Origin: Vibrio sp. LaRot3
GTDB taxonomy: Bacteria > Pseudomonadota > Gammaproteobacteria > Enterobacterales > Vibrionaceae
DNA length: 64,000 nt
NCBI RefSeq assembly: GCF_027587025.1
Contig: NZ_JAPPTI010000001.1
Coordinates: 1,302,001-1,366,000, forward strand
Direction of reading: 5' to 3'
Shown here: positions 39,934 through 50,284 of the stretch, piece by piece
Numbering within the stretch: the first letter of the stretch is position 1
How the letters are laid out: each line of letters starts with the position of its first letter
Program-made: the position numbers and the translations under genes
Notes under the pieces: generated by a model
Databases searched by the model: none
Seen by the model: the letters and a program-made list of their open reading frames with translations, nothing else
What the model was told of the DNA's origin: nothing

Positions 39934-42630
39934 CTAGCTATCTAACAGCTTCTGAGCAGCCTTTCGTACTTCAATGGAGCCATCACTAAGGAAAACTTGC
40001 AAACCTTCACGATAAGAGTCGACATCACCTTGCTCAAGCATGCTCAGCAACTTTATGCGTTCAGCGGCGGTTAGCCACGCTTTAAGATCTGGGATTCGTC
40101 CTTCTTGCGCTAGTCTCTGTACAAACTCTACAGGTTCGCGCGCCTCATGCGCAGCGAAGTACAACAACATAAACTCATTCACACCCGCATCATCCAGCCA
40201 GTTTAACATCCATTCTTCTCGGGCACGGATTAGTGCGCTGCTATAGCTAGGTTGGTTAATAGTGTTATGGCCTATGTGTTCATCTGTCCAACGCTCGGTA
40301 AGATTGAGTTCTCTGGTTTGGATACAATGGATCGCGTGCGCTTGTTCAACGAAATTACACATCATCCAATGCAAGCCTCGTTTACCAAGTTGGCTAAAGA
40401 ATACCGCTAAACGTTTCGCTTTTTGCTCTGGTAGCAACCAAATCAGTTCAGAAGGCGCGACTTGACCTCGATATCTCGCGTAAGGATCCCAGCCTTGTAA
40501 TTTAGGTGCACCTAAAGCTTTCGGCGTTAAAGAATCTAAGCCTTCACCTGTATCCAAGTAGCTCAAAATTTTGTTGGTAATCTCTGCTGCTCTCTCCGGC
40601 TCAAGTTCATCGGTTAGGTCATCTAACAGTATCGATTCAAACCATCCTTCAATGGGTAGTTCCACCTCTGGATTCACCAAGCGAGCATGCATAAAGAACA
40701 GAGCGACCTGTGCTGGGTAACAGCGTTCAAACGACTTGAGCAATTTCTCTCGCTCAGCCCACTGATGGCGACCAATCATACTGTTGTCATCAGATTCTGC
40801 ATACGCAAAGCCATTGACCCGTTCACAGTAGCTCTGCCAGAAACGGGGCGAAACCGGACGATAGCAAGATGCAGATTGGTAGGTCATTAACAGGTAAGTA
40901 TCAATATCCGATTGCTCAACCCCCGCCGATGCTAAGCATTGTACGATGTGCTGTTCTAGTGCCTCACTTTCAATAAGTCCGTACAATGGATAATCTGACC
41001 GAAAGTGGAAAATACGGTTAATGACGCGTTGAGGTGCGAGCGTCACCCATAAAGTCCAATGACGCTTAACCAGCACTTCTAAATCAGATTTCAAATCCCC
41101 GCGAGCAAAGACTTCCATCAACCAAAACAGCGCTAAAATCGCTCTTTGATAACCATCCTTGTTCCCAAGTAAGGCATAGGCTGGCTGATTTGGGCTGACC
41201 ATATCGCCCGAACGGCCGCCATCTCTGTAGCAAGATTCAGCCAACAACGAAATCATTGCTTGGTCGTCAAAGCCGCTGTCGACTTGAGAAAGCCAAGCTT
41301 GCACGTCCGCTAGTTCGCCTGCTTTTAAACTTGTATAGCGCTTGTATTTGTCTGTTAAAGCAGGCAATAAATGCTGCTCTAACCACGCTAACAGCTCATG
41401 TTCTTCAGGTTCCGACTCGATATGATCATTCAATCGCCATGCAGCATAAGCACAACCACCAATGTGAGTGGGTAGATATTCAAGCATCTGATCATCAAGC
41501 CCCATTAACTTGTGGTCAATACTCTCAAACTCACTGATAGTCATAAGCGGCAAGTTAGGATTTAGAGCAGAAAAACAAGATTTCCACTCAGCCTCAGACC
41601 ACACCTCTTCAGGTTCTACTTCATCATCGCACGGTTCATCAACGATACGCGTATGTTCCCACTGGGCATAGCGATCTTCGAGCTGCCAAGCTGGCGCAAC
41701 TTTGGTTAAGCTCACTCCCGGATATTGAGCCTTCACTTCGCCAAGCAAATGAATCGCTTCTTCGTCTACACGCGAACCTAAAATGGTCTGTTGCTTCACT
41801 TGGTCTTGATACTGTTCATCTTCATAGTACGCCGCAGTGACATCCCAGTTACCTAAGCTGTAATAGAAGCTTAAAGTCGGATGTTCCGAACTTTCCACTG
41901 GAACAGACACCATAGGCTGATGGCCTAAGCGCTCAATGAGTTGCTGCTTAAACCAAACGTAATCTTCTGGTTTCTTCGTGAAATGCTCAATGAGATCAGG
42001 CTGATGTTGGTACCCATCTCTATCCATATAGAAATGACGACGAATGTGTGCCGCATCGGACCAAATATAAGCCTTGATCAGATCTCGGCTCCAGCCAAAT
42101 TCTTCAACTAAAGCGTTAAACATTTCAAATGGTACAGACCAAGATTCCGTATCCCAGTAAGGAATAACGAAACTACTCAAATAGAAGCTGTGGGCAGGAT
42201 TCACTTTAGCCATGATAAACAGCGCTTCAAGACCAAAGAGGTTCATATCACTTAGCATCAAGTCATTGTGGTCATTTCGGCTGCGCGCAAAATCCACCAT
42301 GGCTTGAGCAGTAAGCTGTAAGTCTTGTTCCAACTGAGGGAAGTTAAGCGCACAAGCAAACAGAACTGGCTCGCTAATATAAAGCGCTTTCTCGTCACTA
42401 CGGTAGGTATTGAGTACGTGAGCAACTAAATCACGACTATCACCCGCATCATCAACATTCAGAACTCGACCTGTTTGATCGACAAATTCAATGTTGAACA
42501 AAGTAGACATTCGCAGTCTAAATGCCGTGCCATCAACAAGACGTTGGCGATACTCAGCCAGTGCTTTAGCAATACTTTCGGGATCTTTAGGGTTAACGGT
42601 GATGTGGATGGATTTATCGAACTCTGACAT
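39934..42630 (-). CDS. Large uncharacterised cytoplasmic protein (898 residues)
   Basis: I do not recognise this protein. It has no signal peptide, no transmembrane segment and no catalytic motif that I can name. It is acidic and mostly helical in appearance, with many Trp and Tyr residues. The N-terminal part (1-100, SIHITVNPKDPESIAKALAE) may be a small domain. The last 60 residues (AHEAREPVEFVQRLAQEGRI and on to SDGSIEVRKAAQKLLDS) look like HEAT-type repeats. Codon use looks like its neighbours, so no sign of recent transfer. It is transcribed alone, convergent with the PLD gene. Confidence 0.85.
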   Translation of the reverse strand: MSEFDKSIHITVNPKDPESIAKALAEYRQRLVDGTAFRLRMSTLFNIEFVDQTGRVLNVDDAGDSRDLVAHVLNTYRSDEKALYISEPVLFACALNFPQLEQDLQLTAQAMVDFARSRNDHNDLMLSDMNLFGLEALFIMAKVNPAHSFYLSSFVIPYWDTESWSVPFEMFNALVEEFGWSRDLIKAYIWSDAAHIRRHFYMDRDGYQHQPDLIEHFTKKPEDYVWFKQQLIERLGHQPMVSVPVESSEHPTLSFYYSLGNWDVTAAYYEDEQYQDQVKQQTILGSRVDEEAIHLLGEVKAQYPGVSLTKVAPAWQLEDRYAQWEHTRIVDEPCDDEVEPEEVWSEAEWKSCFSALNPNLPLMTISEFESIDHKLMGLDDQMLEYLPTHIGGCAYAAWRLNDHIESEPEEHELLAWLEQHLLPALTDKYKRYTSLKAGELADVQAWLSQVDSGFDDQAMISLLAESCYRDGGRSGDMVSPNQPAYALLGNKDGYQRAILALFWLMEVFARGDLKSDLEVLVKRHWTLWVTLAPQRVINRIFHFRSDYPLYGLIESEALEQHIVQCLASAGVEQSDIDTYLLMTYQSASCYRPVSPRFWQSYCERVNGFAYAESDDNSMIGRHQWAEREKLLKSFERCYPAQVALFFMHARLVNPEVELPIEGWFESILLDDLTDELEPERAAEITNKILSYLDTGEGLDSLTPKALGAPKLQGWDPYARYRGQVAPSELIWLLPEQKAKRLAVFFSQLGKRGLHWMMCNFVEQAHAIHCIQTRELNLTERWTDEHIGHNTINQPSYSSALIRAREEWMLNWLDDAGVNEFMLLYFAAHEAREPVEFVQRLAQEGRIPDLKAWLTAAERIKLLSMLEQGDVDSYREGLQVFLSDGSIEVRKAAQKLLDS

Positions 42631-42931
42631 GTAAAACCTGCTTCAGACGATAGACATTTCGCGCACTAATTAATCAGTTCGGTCAACATCTAAGATACTG
42701 ATATAAAAGACAATTAGAATGATAGGCAGTATATCGATTGCACCTACAATGTCTAACAGCAAAGTGAAATGTATGGGACAGCGCACACTGCGAACCAACA
42801 CTTAAAAAAGTGAAACGTTTTCGCAATGCAAACATGCAAAAGATATAGAACAGGCGGAAAATTACGGTGAAAATTAAATATTCAACTACCTTTACATATG
42901 CATGACAACTCATAACAAAAGGAAATTGAAG
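42631..42931. other. Intergenic region between divergent genes
   Basis: About 300 bases holding the promoters of the 898-residue protein gene and the alkylsulfatase gene. No operator or RNA gene was recognised. Confidence 0.5.
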
Positions 42932-44887
42932 ATGAAACATCTCACCATTCCGTTATTGGCTATGTTCCTATCTATTTCAAGCAATGCAGCGGAAACAAAA
43001 CCTGCGACTCAAGCCACGATCGACGAGAACCAAGCGCTCTATCAAACGCTTCCGTTTGATGACACAAAAGACTTCGAAAGAGCACAGAAAGGCTTTATTG
43101 CTCAGCAAGATGTCGTCACCATCAAGAATGAAAACGGCGATGTTGTTTGGGATCTAGAAGAATACAAAAAATTCATTACTCTCGATGCTAAAGCACCTAA
43201 CTCGGTAAACCCAAGCCTTTGGCGTAATGCCCAATTGAATATGGTTAATGGACTTTTCAAAGTAACAGATGGCATTTACCAAGTACGTGGCTATGACCTC
43301 ACCAACATCACATTCGTAGAAGGTAAAAAAGGATGGATCGTTTTCGATCCATTAATTTCTCAAGAAACCGCAAAAGCAGCACTGGATTTTATTAACCAAG
43401 AGTTAGGAAAAAGACCCGTTACCGCTGTTGTATATAGTCACAGCCACATCGACCATTTTGGTGGTGTGAGAGGAATTGTGAACGAAGAAGATATAGATGC
43501 AGGTAAAGTAGAGATTATCGCTTCGCACGGATTCACCGAACATGCTGTCTCTGAAAATGTCATCGCCGGTAATGCGATGGGCAGACGAGCCATTTTTATG
43601 TATGGCGCTTTATTACCGAAAAACGCACAGGGTAGTGTTAACGGAGGTTTAGGCCAAACCACTTCAACCGGACTTGCTACCCTCATTCGCCCAACGCTGA
43701 TTATCGAAAAAACCGGTGAAAAACATACCATTGATGGTATTAAAATGGTTTTTCAATATACCCCAGGTTCAGAAGCACCAACAGAGATAAACACTTGGTT
43801 TCCCGATAAAAAAGCGCTGTGGATGGCAGAAAATACGACCAACACAATGCACAACATTCTGACTCTGCGCGGCGCTCAAGTGCGTGATGCACTTAAATGG
43901 TCATCCTACTTAAATGAAACCATTGAAATGTGGGGAGACGAAGTGCAAGTTAAGTTCCAAAGTCACCACTGGCCGATGTGGGGACAAGAAGAAATTGTCG
44001 ATTACTTCAAGCTACAGCGCGACATGTATAAATACACTCACGATCAAACTGTGCGTCTAATGAATCAGGGCTACATTGGTTCAGAAATCTCTGAAATGAT
44101 TCAGTTCCCAGATGAAATCGACAAAAACTGGAATACTCGTGGTTACTACGGGACTCTTCGTCACAATAGCCGCGCGGTATATCAACGCTATATGGGTTGG
44201 TACTCGGGTAATCCTTCAGACCTCAATAACCTACCACCAGCCGATGCAGCGACTAAATATGTGGCGTATATGGGAGGTGAAGAAGCAACCATCAAACAAG
44301 CTCAGCAAGATTACGATAAAGGCGAGTATCGTTGGGTAGCGGAAGTGTTAAAACACGTTGTTTTTGCTAATCCTAACAGCAACAAAGGTAAATCTTTGCT
44401 GGCAGATGCGTATGAGCAACTAGGATATCAAGCTGAATCCGGCCCTTGGCGCTCAGTTTATCTGCAAGGTGCTTTCGAGTTAAGAAACGGAACACCTAGC
44501 TCTGGTGGTACCACCACCGCCTCGCCAGATATTATAAAGAACATGCCTCCAGAGATGTTGTTTGACTATCTAGCCGTTCGCCTACTACCTGAAAAAGCGG
44601 ATGGAAAAGACTACGCAATCAATATTGATTTTACCGACCTTGATGAACAATACACCATCTACATTGAAAACTCCGTACTTAACCACACAACCAAACTCAG
44701 CGAAGAACCTGATGTCACGTTAACGTTAACCAAAGAGACATTAGATGACGTTCAGTTAGGTGTAATTACTTTAGAGCAAGCTATTCTTAACGGAGATATC
44801 AAACTCACAGGTGATAAGGAAGTATTCAAAGACTTCATTAGTATGCTTGATACATTCAACTTCTGGTTCAATATTGTATTGCCTTAG
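42932..44887 (+). CDS. Alkyl sulfatase, metallo-beta-lactamase type (SdsA1/YjcS-like)
   Basis: A 651-residue exported hydrolase. The signal peptide (1-20, AxA near SSNAA) is followed by a metallo-beta-lactamase domain with the zinc motif HSHIDHFGG (His170, His172, Asp174, His175) and the second set in WMAENTTNTMHN. The central helical region is the alkyl sulfatase dimerisation domain, and the last 120 residues (PPEMLFDYLAVRLLPEKADG onward) form the SCP2-like domain for alkyl chains. Family members cleave sulfate from alkyl sulfates such as SDS. I chose 42932 rather than the upstream ATG at 42902 because AAGGAAAT precedes it and it opens the signal peptide. A small exported protein gene follows after 10 bases. 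Confidence 0.9.
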   Translation: MKHLTIPLLAMFLSISSNAAETKPATQATIDENQALYQTLPFDDTKDFERAQKGFIAQQDVVTIKNENGDVVWDLEEYKKFITLDAKAPNSVNPSLWRNAQLNMVNGLFKVTDGIYQVRGYDLTNITFVEGKKGWIVFDPLISQETAKAALDFINQELGKRPVTAVVYSHSHIDHFGGVRGIVNEEDIDAGKVEIIASHGFTEHAVSENVIAGNAMGRRAIFMYGALLPKNAQGSVNGGLGQTTSTGLATLIRPTLIIEKTGEKHTIDGIKMVFQYTPGSEAPTEINTWFPDKKALWMAENTTNTMHNILTLRGAQVRDALKWSSYLNETIEMWGDEVQVKFQSHHWPMWGQEEIVDYFKLQRDMYKYTHDQTVRLMNQGYIGSEISEMIQFPDEIDKNWNTRGYYGTLRHNSRAVYQRYMGWYSGNPSDLNNLPPADAATKYVAYMGGEEATIKQAQQDYDKGEYRWVAEVLKHVVFANPNSNKGKSLLADAYEQLGYQAESGPWRSVYLQGAFELRNGTPSSGGTTTASPDIIKNMPPEMLFDYLAVRLLPEKADGKDYAINIDFTDLDEQYTIYIENSVLNHTTKLSEEPDVTLTLTKETLDDVQLGVITLEQAILNGDIKLTGDKEVFKDFISMLDTFNFWFNIVLP

Positions 44888-44897
44888 GAGACCGTAT

Positions 44898-45365
44898 ATG
44901 AGAAAGGCGCTTATCACTGCTCTAGCACTGATATTTAGTGCATCAATTAGCGTATCAGCTGTCGCTTGCTCTTATGATGGGCAATTCAGCAACCCATTTA
45001 CGGAAAGCTTAGATGGTTCGCTTGATGTCGCCTTTGCAACCCGAGAAGCATTAGATAGTAAGCGCCTGTCCAGCTTGGAGCCAATTGAAGGGCAGAAAGG
45101 CTTGAGGCGCGCCAGTTGGTGGTTAACTCTGATGGTGAAAGAGTACCAAAAAGAGCTACACTCGATTGGATACATTTATCTGATTGATAGTCACTTATGG
45201 TCAAAACTTGGGGGAAGCCAAAGGATAAAGATTCATTCATCACCCGAGGACACACGACAAGCTAAGGTATTATTGGTCAGTGAAGCCACACTCTACGCTA
45301 TAGTGAGTAATGAGCTTGAATTAAATAACGCCATTGAGCTTGGGCTCGTCAAAGTGTCGCGTTAA
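44898..45365 (+). CDS. Small exported protein of unknown function beside the alkylsulfatase
   Basis: A 155-residue product with a signal peptide (1-23). Cleavage is probably near SVSAVAC, and a Cys follows directly; the sequence before it (AVA-C) is a poor lipobox, so periplasmic is more likely than lipoprotein. The rest has one Trp-rich helix (RRASWWLTLMVKEYQ) and no motif that I know. The ATG at 44898 has TAGGAG upstream and lies 10 bases after the alkylsulfatase stop, so they are co-transcribed. An earlier in-frame start at 44811 inside the alkylsulfatase gene is unlikely. Confidence 0.75.
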   Translation: MRKALITALALIFSASISVSAVACSYDGQFSNPFTESLDGSLDVAFATREALDSKRLSSLEPIEGQKGLRRASWWLTLMVKEYQKELHSIGYIYLIDSHLWSKLGGSQRIKIHSSPEDTRQAKVLLVSEATLYAIVSNELELNNAIELGLVKVSR

Positions 45366-45369
45366 AAAT

Positions 45370-45396
45370 AAGGCTGAGGTTTTTCTCCTCAGCCTT
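45370..45396. terminator. Bidirectional terminator before rnd
   Basis: AAGGCTGAGG (45370-45379) pairs with CCTCAGCCTT (45387-45396), with A- and T-tracts outside. It lies between convergent genes. Confidence 0.9.
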
Positions 45397-45415
45397 TTCT
45401 TCATTATTTTTCTGG

Positions 45416-46534
45416 TTACTTAACCAGTTTATCCAACTTAGCGCCAAACAAGTCTAAACGCCAACCTTGCATCACATCTGGTAGTTTTTCCGCATCTCGA
45501 TTGCGCTTCCAAACCCAGCTTAATAGCTGATTCAATTGCTTTTTAGATGCCAAAAACTCTGTTGCTAGTCCACTGGTTTGAGACGCTTTCTTTACTTCAT
45601 CTTTCAGCACTTTAAATAACTGCTTGTAGCCCGGCTTGTCCATCAGACGCTCAATCGGCGCTGGATGCTCTTCAACAGGAGTATGCTTAGCCAACTTTAC
45701 AATCGAGATGATTCGCGCACTGTGGCGATGCAGAGCTCGCGGATCAATGCCCTCTTGCTCCATCTGATGACGATTTTGAATCCCATGACGAGCAATGGTC
45801 AGTAAGTCATTCTCTTTAAAGATGAAGTTCAGTGCCAAGTCACGACGTACCGCTTCTTTGTAACGCCAAGTGGCTAGCGGTCTTAAAATCGCTAGTTCGC
45901 GCGGTTTAAGTTGCCATGCCCCTTTAATATCTAAGTAAGCATTCTCAACATCGACGGTTTTGATGCGCTTAGAAGCAATTAACTCACATTCAGATTGCGC
46001 CGCTTGCCACCAACCCGCTTGCTCAACTTCACTAAGTAGCTTTTCATACAAGGGTTTTAGGTAGTACACATCGGCCGCTGCGTAATCGAGTTGCTTCTGA
46101 GAGAGTGGGCGCGCCAACCAGTCTGTGCGTGATTCACTCTTATCAAGCGCGACACCTAAGTTTGCTTCCACTAAGGTAGCAAAACCCGTCGATAAACCGT
46201 TGCCCAAAAATGCGGCCATGATTTGCGTATCAACCATTGGCTCAGGCAGACAGCCAAAGCTATTATGGAATACTTCTAAATCTTCACCACAAGCGTGCAG
46301 AACCTTGCGCACCTGCTTGTCTTGCAGCAAGCCGACAAATGCTGACATGTCATCAATTTTCAATGGGTCGATTAACGACAGAGTTTGCCCATCAAAAAGC
46401 TGAATAAGGCCTAGCTGAGGGTAAAAAGTGCGTGTACGCACAAATTCGGTATCAAGCATAACAGCGTCCACGCTTCTTGCTTGATGACAGGCAGCTTCAA
46501 GTTGAGCTACCTCGGTGATGATTTGATAATTCAC
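45416..46534 (-). CDS. rnd: Ribonuclease D
   Basis: A 372-residue 3'-5' exoribonuclease that trims tRNA precursors. DEDD motifs are LDTEFVRTRTFYP (Asp28, Glu30), LHACGEDLEVF, and YAAADVYYL. An HRDC domain lies at about 210-290. It starts 68 bases past the fadD stop, with a terminator in between; rnd and fadD are adjacent in E. coli too. Confidence 0.95.
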   Translation of the reverse strand: MNYQIITEVAQLEAACHQARSVDAVMLDTEFVRTRTFYPQLGLIQLFDGQTLSLIDPLKIDDMSAFVGLLQDKQVRKVLHACGEDLEVFHNSFGCLPEPMVDTQIMAAFLGNGLSTGFATLVEANLGVALDKSESRTDWLARPLSQKQLDYAAADVYYLKPLYEKLLSEVEQAGWWQAAQSECELIASKRIKTVDVENAYLDIKGAWQLKPRELAILRPLATWRYKEAVRRDLALNFIFKENDLLTIARHGIQNRHQMEQEGIDPRALHRHSARIISIVKLAKHTPVEEHPAPIERLMDKPGYKQLFKVLKDEVKKASQTSGLATEFLASKKQLNQLLSWVWKRNRDAEKLPDVMQGWRLDLFGAKLDKLVK

Positions 46535-46553
46535 TGAGTTCTCGCTGTGAGCA

Positions 46554-46583
46554 AATAAAAATGCCGACTTTGACGGTCGGCAT
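46554..46583 (-). terminator. Terminator after fadD
   Basis: ATGCCGAC (46561-46568) pairs with GTCGGCAT (46576-46583). On the minus strand a T-rich tract follows (AAATAAAA at 46554-46561). Confidence 0.82.
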
Positions 46584-46602
46584 TCTAACAGAGTTTATAG
46601 GG

Positions 46603-48315
46603 CTATTCAGCCTTAGCTTGAGTGCCTTGTGCGGCTTTAGCAATATTCGCGTCGTTCTCTTCACGCAATACGCGGCGTAGAATCTTACCCACGTTGGTCT
46701 TTGGCAGATCGTCTTTAAACTCAACAATCTTAGGAATCTTATAGCCTGTTAGATGTTGACGACAATGAGCAATCACTTCTTCTTTGGTCAAGCTAGGATC
46801 ACGTTTCACCACGTAGATCTTCACCAACTCACCCGATACTTCATGAGGCTGACCAATCGCCGCAACTTCAAGCACCTTACCGTGCAGTGATACCACATCT
46901 TCGATCTCATTCGGATAAACGTTGAAACCAGAGACAAGAATCATATCTTTCTTACGGTCAACGATATGAATCAGACCTTCATCGTCAAACTTAACAATAT
47001 CACCCGTTGATAGCCAACCATCTTCTGTCAGCACTTCTTTGGTTGCTTCAGGACGTTGCCAATAACCTTGCATTACCTGAGGGCCACGAACTTGCAGTTC
47101 ACCCACTTCCGTATTTGGCAGAGGATTCCCCTCTTCATCCACAATGCGCACTTCTGTTGATGGCACAGGCAGACCAATTGCACCAGTGTAATCAACAAGG
47201 TCGTATGGGTTACCTGTTACAAGCGGCGAACACTCCGTTAGACCATAACCTTCTAGCAAGTGAATGCCGGTTACTTTTTTCCATTGCTCTGCGACGCCAC
47301 GTTGTACCGCCATGCCGCCACCAACAGATAGTTTCATATTGCTGAAATCAAGCTCGTGGAAGTCTTCATTGTTCACGAGTGCGTTGAACAGCGTGTTTAC
47401 GCCCGTCATTGCAGTGAATGGGTATTTTTGTAGCTCTTTAATAAAGCCCGGAATATCACGTGGGTTAGTGATAAGCAGGTTACGACCACCCATCTCAATA
47501 AACAGCAAGCAGTTAACCGTTAAAGCAAATACGTGATACAGCGGTAGCGCTGTCACAACCAGCTCTCGGCCTTCAGACAATACTGGTCCATAAGCCCCTT
47601 TTGCCTGTAACACGTTAGCAATCATGTTACGATGAGTAAGGATTGCGCCTTTTGCTACACCCGTTGTACCACCGGTATATTGAAGAAACGCAATATCATC
47701 ACCCGACATAAATGGCTTAACGTATTGTAAACGACGGCCTTTGCTTAGCGCCTTACGCATTGAGATTGCGCCCGGCAGATCGTACTTAGGCACCATGCCT
47801 TTTACGTACTTCACCACGAAATCAACAATCGTACCTTTCGCGCGTGGTAGCATTTGACCAAGGCTAGTCAGAACCACGTGTTTCACTGGTGTGTTGTCAA
47901 CGATTTGCTCTAGCGTATTAGCAAAGTTAGACACAATCACAATCGCTTTTGCGCCTGAGTCGTTTAACTGATGCTCAAGCTCACGTGGCGTGTAAAGTGG
48001 GTTTACGTTTACCGCAATAAGCCCCGCACGTAACACACCAAATAGTGCCACTGGGTATTGCAATAAGTTAGGCATCATAAGTGCAACACGGTCACCCTTT
48101 TGCAGCTTAAGATCGTTTTGTAGGTACGCGGCAAAAGCACGGCTACGCTCTTCCAATTTACGGAAGGTCATGACCGAGCCCATATTCATAAACGCTGGTT
48201 GATCAGCAAACTTTTGTACTGACTGCTCAAACATCTCAACCAAAGATGGGTATTGGTCTGGGTTGATGTGCTCAGGCACTTCATCTGGATAACGTGATAA
48301 CCAAGGTTTATCCAC
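46603..48315 (-). CDS. fadD: Long-chain fatty acyl-CoA ligase FadD
   Basis: A 570-residue AMP-forming synthetase that activates fatty acids for beta-oxidation. It has the P-loop-like [18 protein letters not shown], the adenylation motif [10 protein letters not shown] and the FACS motif ([27 protein letters not shown]). A longer frame reaches 48357. I use the GTG at 48315 because GAGGAG lies eight bases before it, and the protein then begins like other FadD proteins ([20 protein letters not shown]), giving a length close to E. coli's 561. It is upstream of rnd and downstream of the alpha/beta hydrolase gene. Confidence 0.94.
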   Translation of the reverse strand: MDKPWLSRYPDEVPEHINPDQYPSLVEMFEQSVQKFADQPAFMNMGSVMTFRKLEERSRAFAAYLQNDLKLQKGDRVALMMPNLLQYPVALFGVLRAGLIAVNVNPLYTPRELEHQLNDSGAKAIVIVSNFANTLEQIVDNTPVKHVVLTSLGQMLPRAKGTIVDFVVKYVKGMVPKYDLPGAISMRKALSKGRRLQYVKPFMSGDDIAFLQYTGGTTGVAKGAILTHRNMIANVLQAKGAYGPVLSEGRELVVTALPLYHVFALTVNCLLFIEMGGRNLLITNPRDIPGFIKELQKYPFTAMTGVNTLFNALVNNEDFHELDFSNMKLSVGGGMAVQRGVAEQWKKVTGIHLLEGYGLTECSPLVTGNPYDLVDYTGAIGLPVPSTEVRIVDEEGNPLPNTEVGELQVRGPQVMQGYWQRPEATKEVLTEDGWLSTGDIVKFDDEGLIHIVDRKKDMILVSGFNVYPNEIEDVVSLHGKVLEVAAIGQPHEVSGELVKIYVVKRDPSLTKEEVIAHCRQHLTGYKIPKIVEFKDDLPKTNVGKILRRVLREENDANIAKAAQGTQAKAE

Positions 48316-48456
48316 GGTACTACTCCTCGAATATGATGGGTGTTGCAACAGGGGCAAAGCGAAGCGATTGAACGCTTATTTAGCCGCCCGAATCCAGTTC
48401 AACTGGTTTTTAATTATGCTATTACAACACAGGCTAAGAGCTTGAGCACGAAACAC

Positions 48457-49323
48457 TCAAACACTTGTTTCAATTTTGTTAAGCAAGCCAAAAATCCGTT
48501 CCGCGACGGCCTTTGGCTGTTGTAAGTGACAGTGGTGACCACCAGCAATGATGTGAACTTCAACATCGCTTTGGGGCGTCGGTTTCGCTTGCTTTAATGC
48601 GGCAAAACCCTGCTCACCCAATAGGATCAATTGTGGGCAGACGATTTGCTGCCGAAACTGCTTAGCACTTTCAAAAGGCATGCGATACAAAGAATCAGCT
48701 TGTAGCTTCTTGTCATGTCGCCATTGCCAACCCTGTTCCCCCCTAATCAGGCCGCGTTTAACCACAGGCGCGATGAGTTCTGGCTCAAGTTGGTTTATCG
48801 CCGAGCGTCTTGCAACGGCTTCTTCAAGCGTTGCCATCACCCTTTCTGGCTTGCGTCGAATACGCTGACGGCTTTTAACACCATCACACAATCTTTCCAC
48901 GCAATTAAGTGATGTTTCGGCTAAAGGGCCATCCCCTTCAATCTGCACTAATCCTGCCACTTGCTCAGGAAAGGCGGCACTATAGCAACTTGCAATCAAA
49001 GCACCAAGCGAATGTCCTACTAGCACCAACTTGTTTGGCGATAAAGTAGCCAACAGCTGATAAACATCGTCGATATAGTCATGAAATGGGTAGAAATAGC
49101 CATCACCTTTATGCTCAGAAAGGCCATGTCCCGGTAAATCGATTGCGCAAAGATGAAGGTGAGGATGGTACTGATACAGTTCTACGAATATCGTTTCAAA
49201 GCTGGCAGCGTTGTCTAGCCAACCATGCAAAAAAACGACCGAAATATCGGCCGTTTTAGGGTGTCCTATTTCCAATGCTGCGAGAGATAACTGCCCGCAA
49301 GCATATTGGGTTGATTTGATCAT
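48457..49323 (-). CDS. Alpha/beta hydrolase
   Basis: A 288-residue serine hydrolase. The oxyanion segment VFLHGWLDNAASF, the nucleophile elbow VGHSLGALIAS and a C-terminal His (GGHHCHLQQP) give a plausible Ser-Asp-His triad. No substrate can be inferred. The ATG at 49323 overlaps the slp stop by one base (TGATG), so it is translationally coupled to slp. A GTG three bases upstream is also possible. E. coli has no hydrolase between yeaY and fadD, so this is an insertion relative to that order. Confidence 0.88.
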   Translation of the reverse strand: MIKSTQYACGQLSLAALEIGHPKTADISVVFLHGWLDNAASFETIFVELYQYHPHLHLCAIDLPGHGLSEHKGDGYFYPFHDYIDDVYQLLATLSPNKLVLVGHSLGALIASCYSAAFPEQVAGLVQIEGDGPLAETSLNCVERLCDGVKSRQRIRRKPERVMATLEEAVARRSAINQLEPELIAPVVKRGLIRGEQGWQWRHDKKLQADSLYRMPFESAKQFRQQIVCPQLILLGEQGFAALKQAKPTPQSDVEVHIIAGGHHCHLQQPKAVAERIFGLLNKIETSV

Positions 49324-49877
49324 CACTTCACTTCTTGGACAACTTTTCCTGAACGCGTACCGTAGTGAATATCACGACAATACAAGCTACGACATGGATA
49401 CAAGTAACTGCCTGTATCATGCACTACTACACGCTCTTCAATACGCCATAGATGATAGTTGCTAACGTCCATAACGGGGAAATCATAATCAAACTCTCCC
49501 ACTTTATTCTTCTCTGTGCCATCTGCTTTGCCCAATAGAGTGATCAAACGACCTTCACTGAGAGTTACTGGATCAGCAAAACCTTCGATATAACCAACGA
49601 AACGACCTTTCGGCTCTTCGCTAATATCGGGTTTACCCGATGCACGGATTGGTAAATTAACCACTTCAATACGAGTGCGATTTTCAAGGTTTGTTACGTT
49701 GGCGATGACACCGCCAACACGTACTTCACTTTCACTACCCGAGCTTTTCAGCCAAGTGTCGTAATCCGTTACTACATCAGGATTATCGGATTTAAGATCT
49801 TCGGGTAGAGATGAACAAGCAAAAAGGAAAAAAGAGGAAGCGAAAACTGCAGCAAATTTTGCAATATGTATATTCAT
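49323..49877 (-). CDS. Slp-family outer-membrane lipoprotein (YeaY-like)
   Basis: A 184-residue lipoprotein with a signal peptide ending in the lipobox FLFAC-SS (Cys21). The Slp domain follows, with VRVGGVIANVTNLENRTRIEVV and a C-terminal W-R-x-E-x region. Slp proteins are starvation- or stationary-phase-inducible outer-membrane lipoproteins of unclear function. The neighbours fadD and tsaB match the E. coli yeaY locus. Confidence 0.92.
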   Translation of the reverse strand: MNIHIAKFAAVFASSFFLFACSSLPEDLKSDNPDVVTDYDTWLKSSGSESEVRVGGVIANVTNLENRTRIEVVNLPIRASGKPDISEEPKGRFVGYIEGFADPVTLSEGRLITLLGKADGTEKNKVGEFDYDFPVMDVSNYHLWRIEERVVVHDTGSYLYPCRSLYCRDIHYGTRSGKVVQEVK

Positions 49878-49936
49878 AATGGCAATCTCGAATTAGCGAA
49901 ATATAAGGCAGCACCATGGTGCTAAAAATGGAATCT

Positions 49937-50239
49937 TTATATATAAATATCGACCCCTAACATATTAATTAGTTCCTCTCTTTTGGCTTGATTCATGACT
50001 CGCATATACTCTTCCATTGCTTTACGGCTGCGGCCTTCAGGAAGATCATATTGAATCTGCGCCTTATGAATATCGGACTCATTAACATGGCGAATAGTAT
50101 GAGCAACCGCGTTGGCCACTTTCGAAGGTTGGCCAACCGGTGACTTATCCTGAGATTTCTTTACCTGATTCTTCTTGTTGGTCTTATTGGCTCTATTTGG
50201 GCCGGGGACCGAAGGAGGTAAACCGTTAACTGAAACCAT
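49937..50239 (-). CDS. Small conserved protein of unknown function
   Basis: A 100-residue protein with a disordered, Lys/Asn/Pro-rich N-terminal half (1-50) and a helical C-terminal half with QYDLPEGRSRKAMEEYM and NQAKREELINMLGVDIYI. No signal peptide or membrane helix. The pattern (flexible basic start, ordered acidic helix) suggests a binding partner or regulator, but I do not recognise the family. It lies between tsaB and slp, same direction, gaps of 45 and 59 bases. Confidence 0.75.
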   Translation of the reverse strand: MVSVNGLPPSVPGPNRANKTNKKNQVKKSQDKSPVGQPSKVANAVAHTIRHVNESDIHKAQIQYDLPEGRSRKAMEEYMRVMNQAKREELINMLGVDIYI

Positions 50240-50284
50240 ACTATTCGCTTATTAACTCATTGCCTTAACGAAAACACATTCGCC

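Noticed and set aside
46497..46727. Frame of 76 codons over the end of fadD
   Set aside because: It is a shadow of fadD and spans the fadD terminator.
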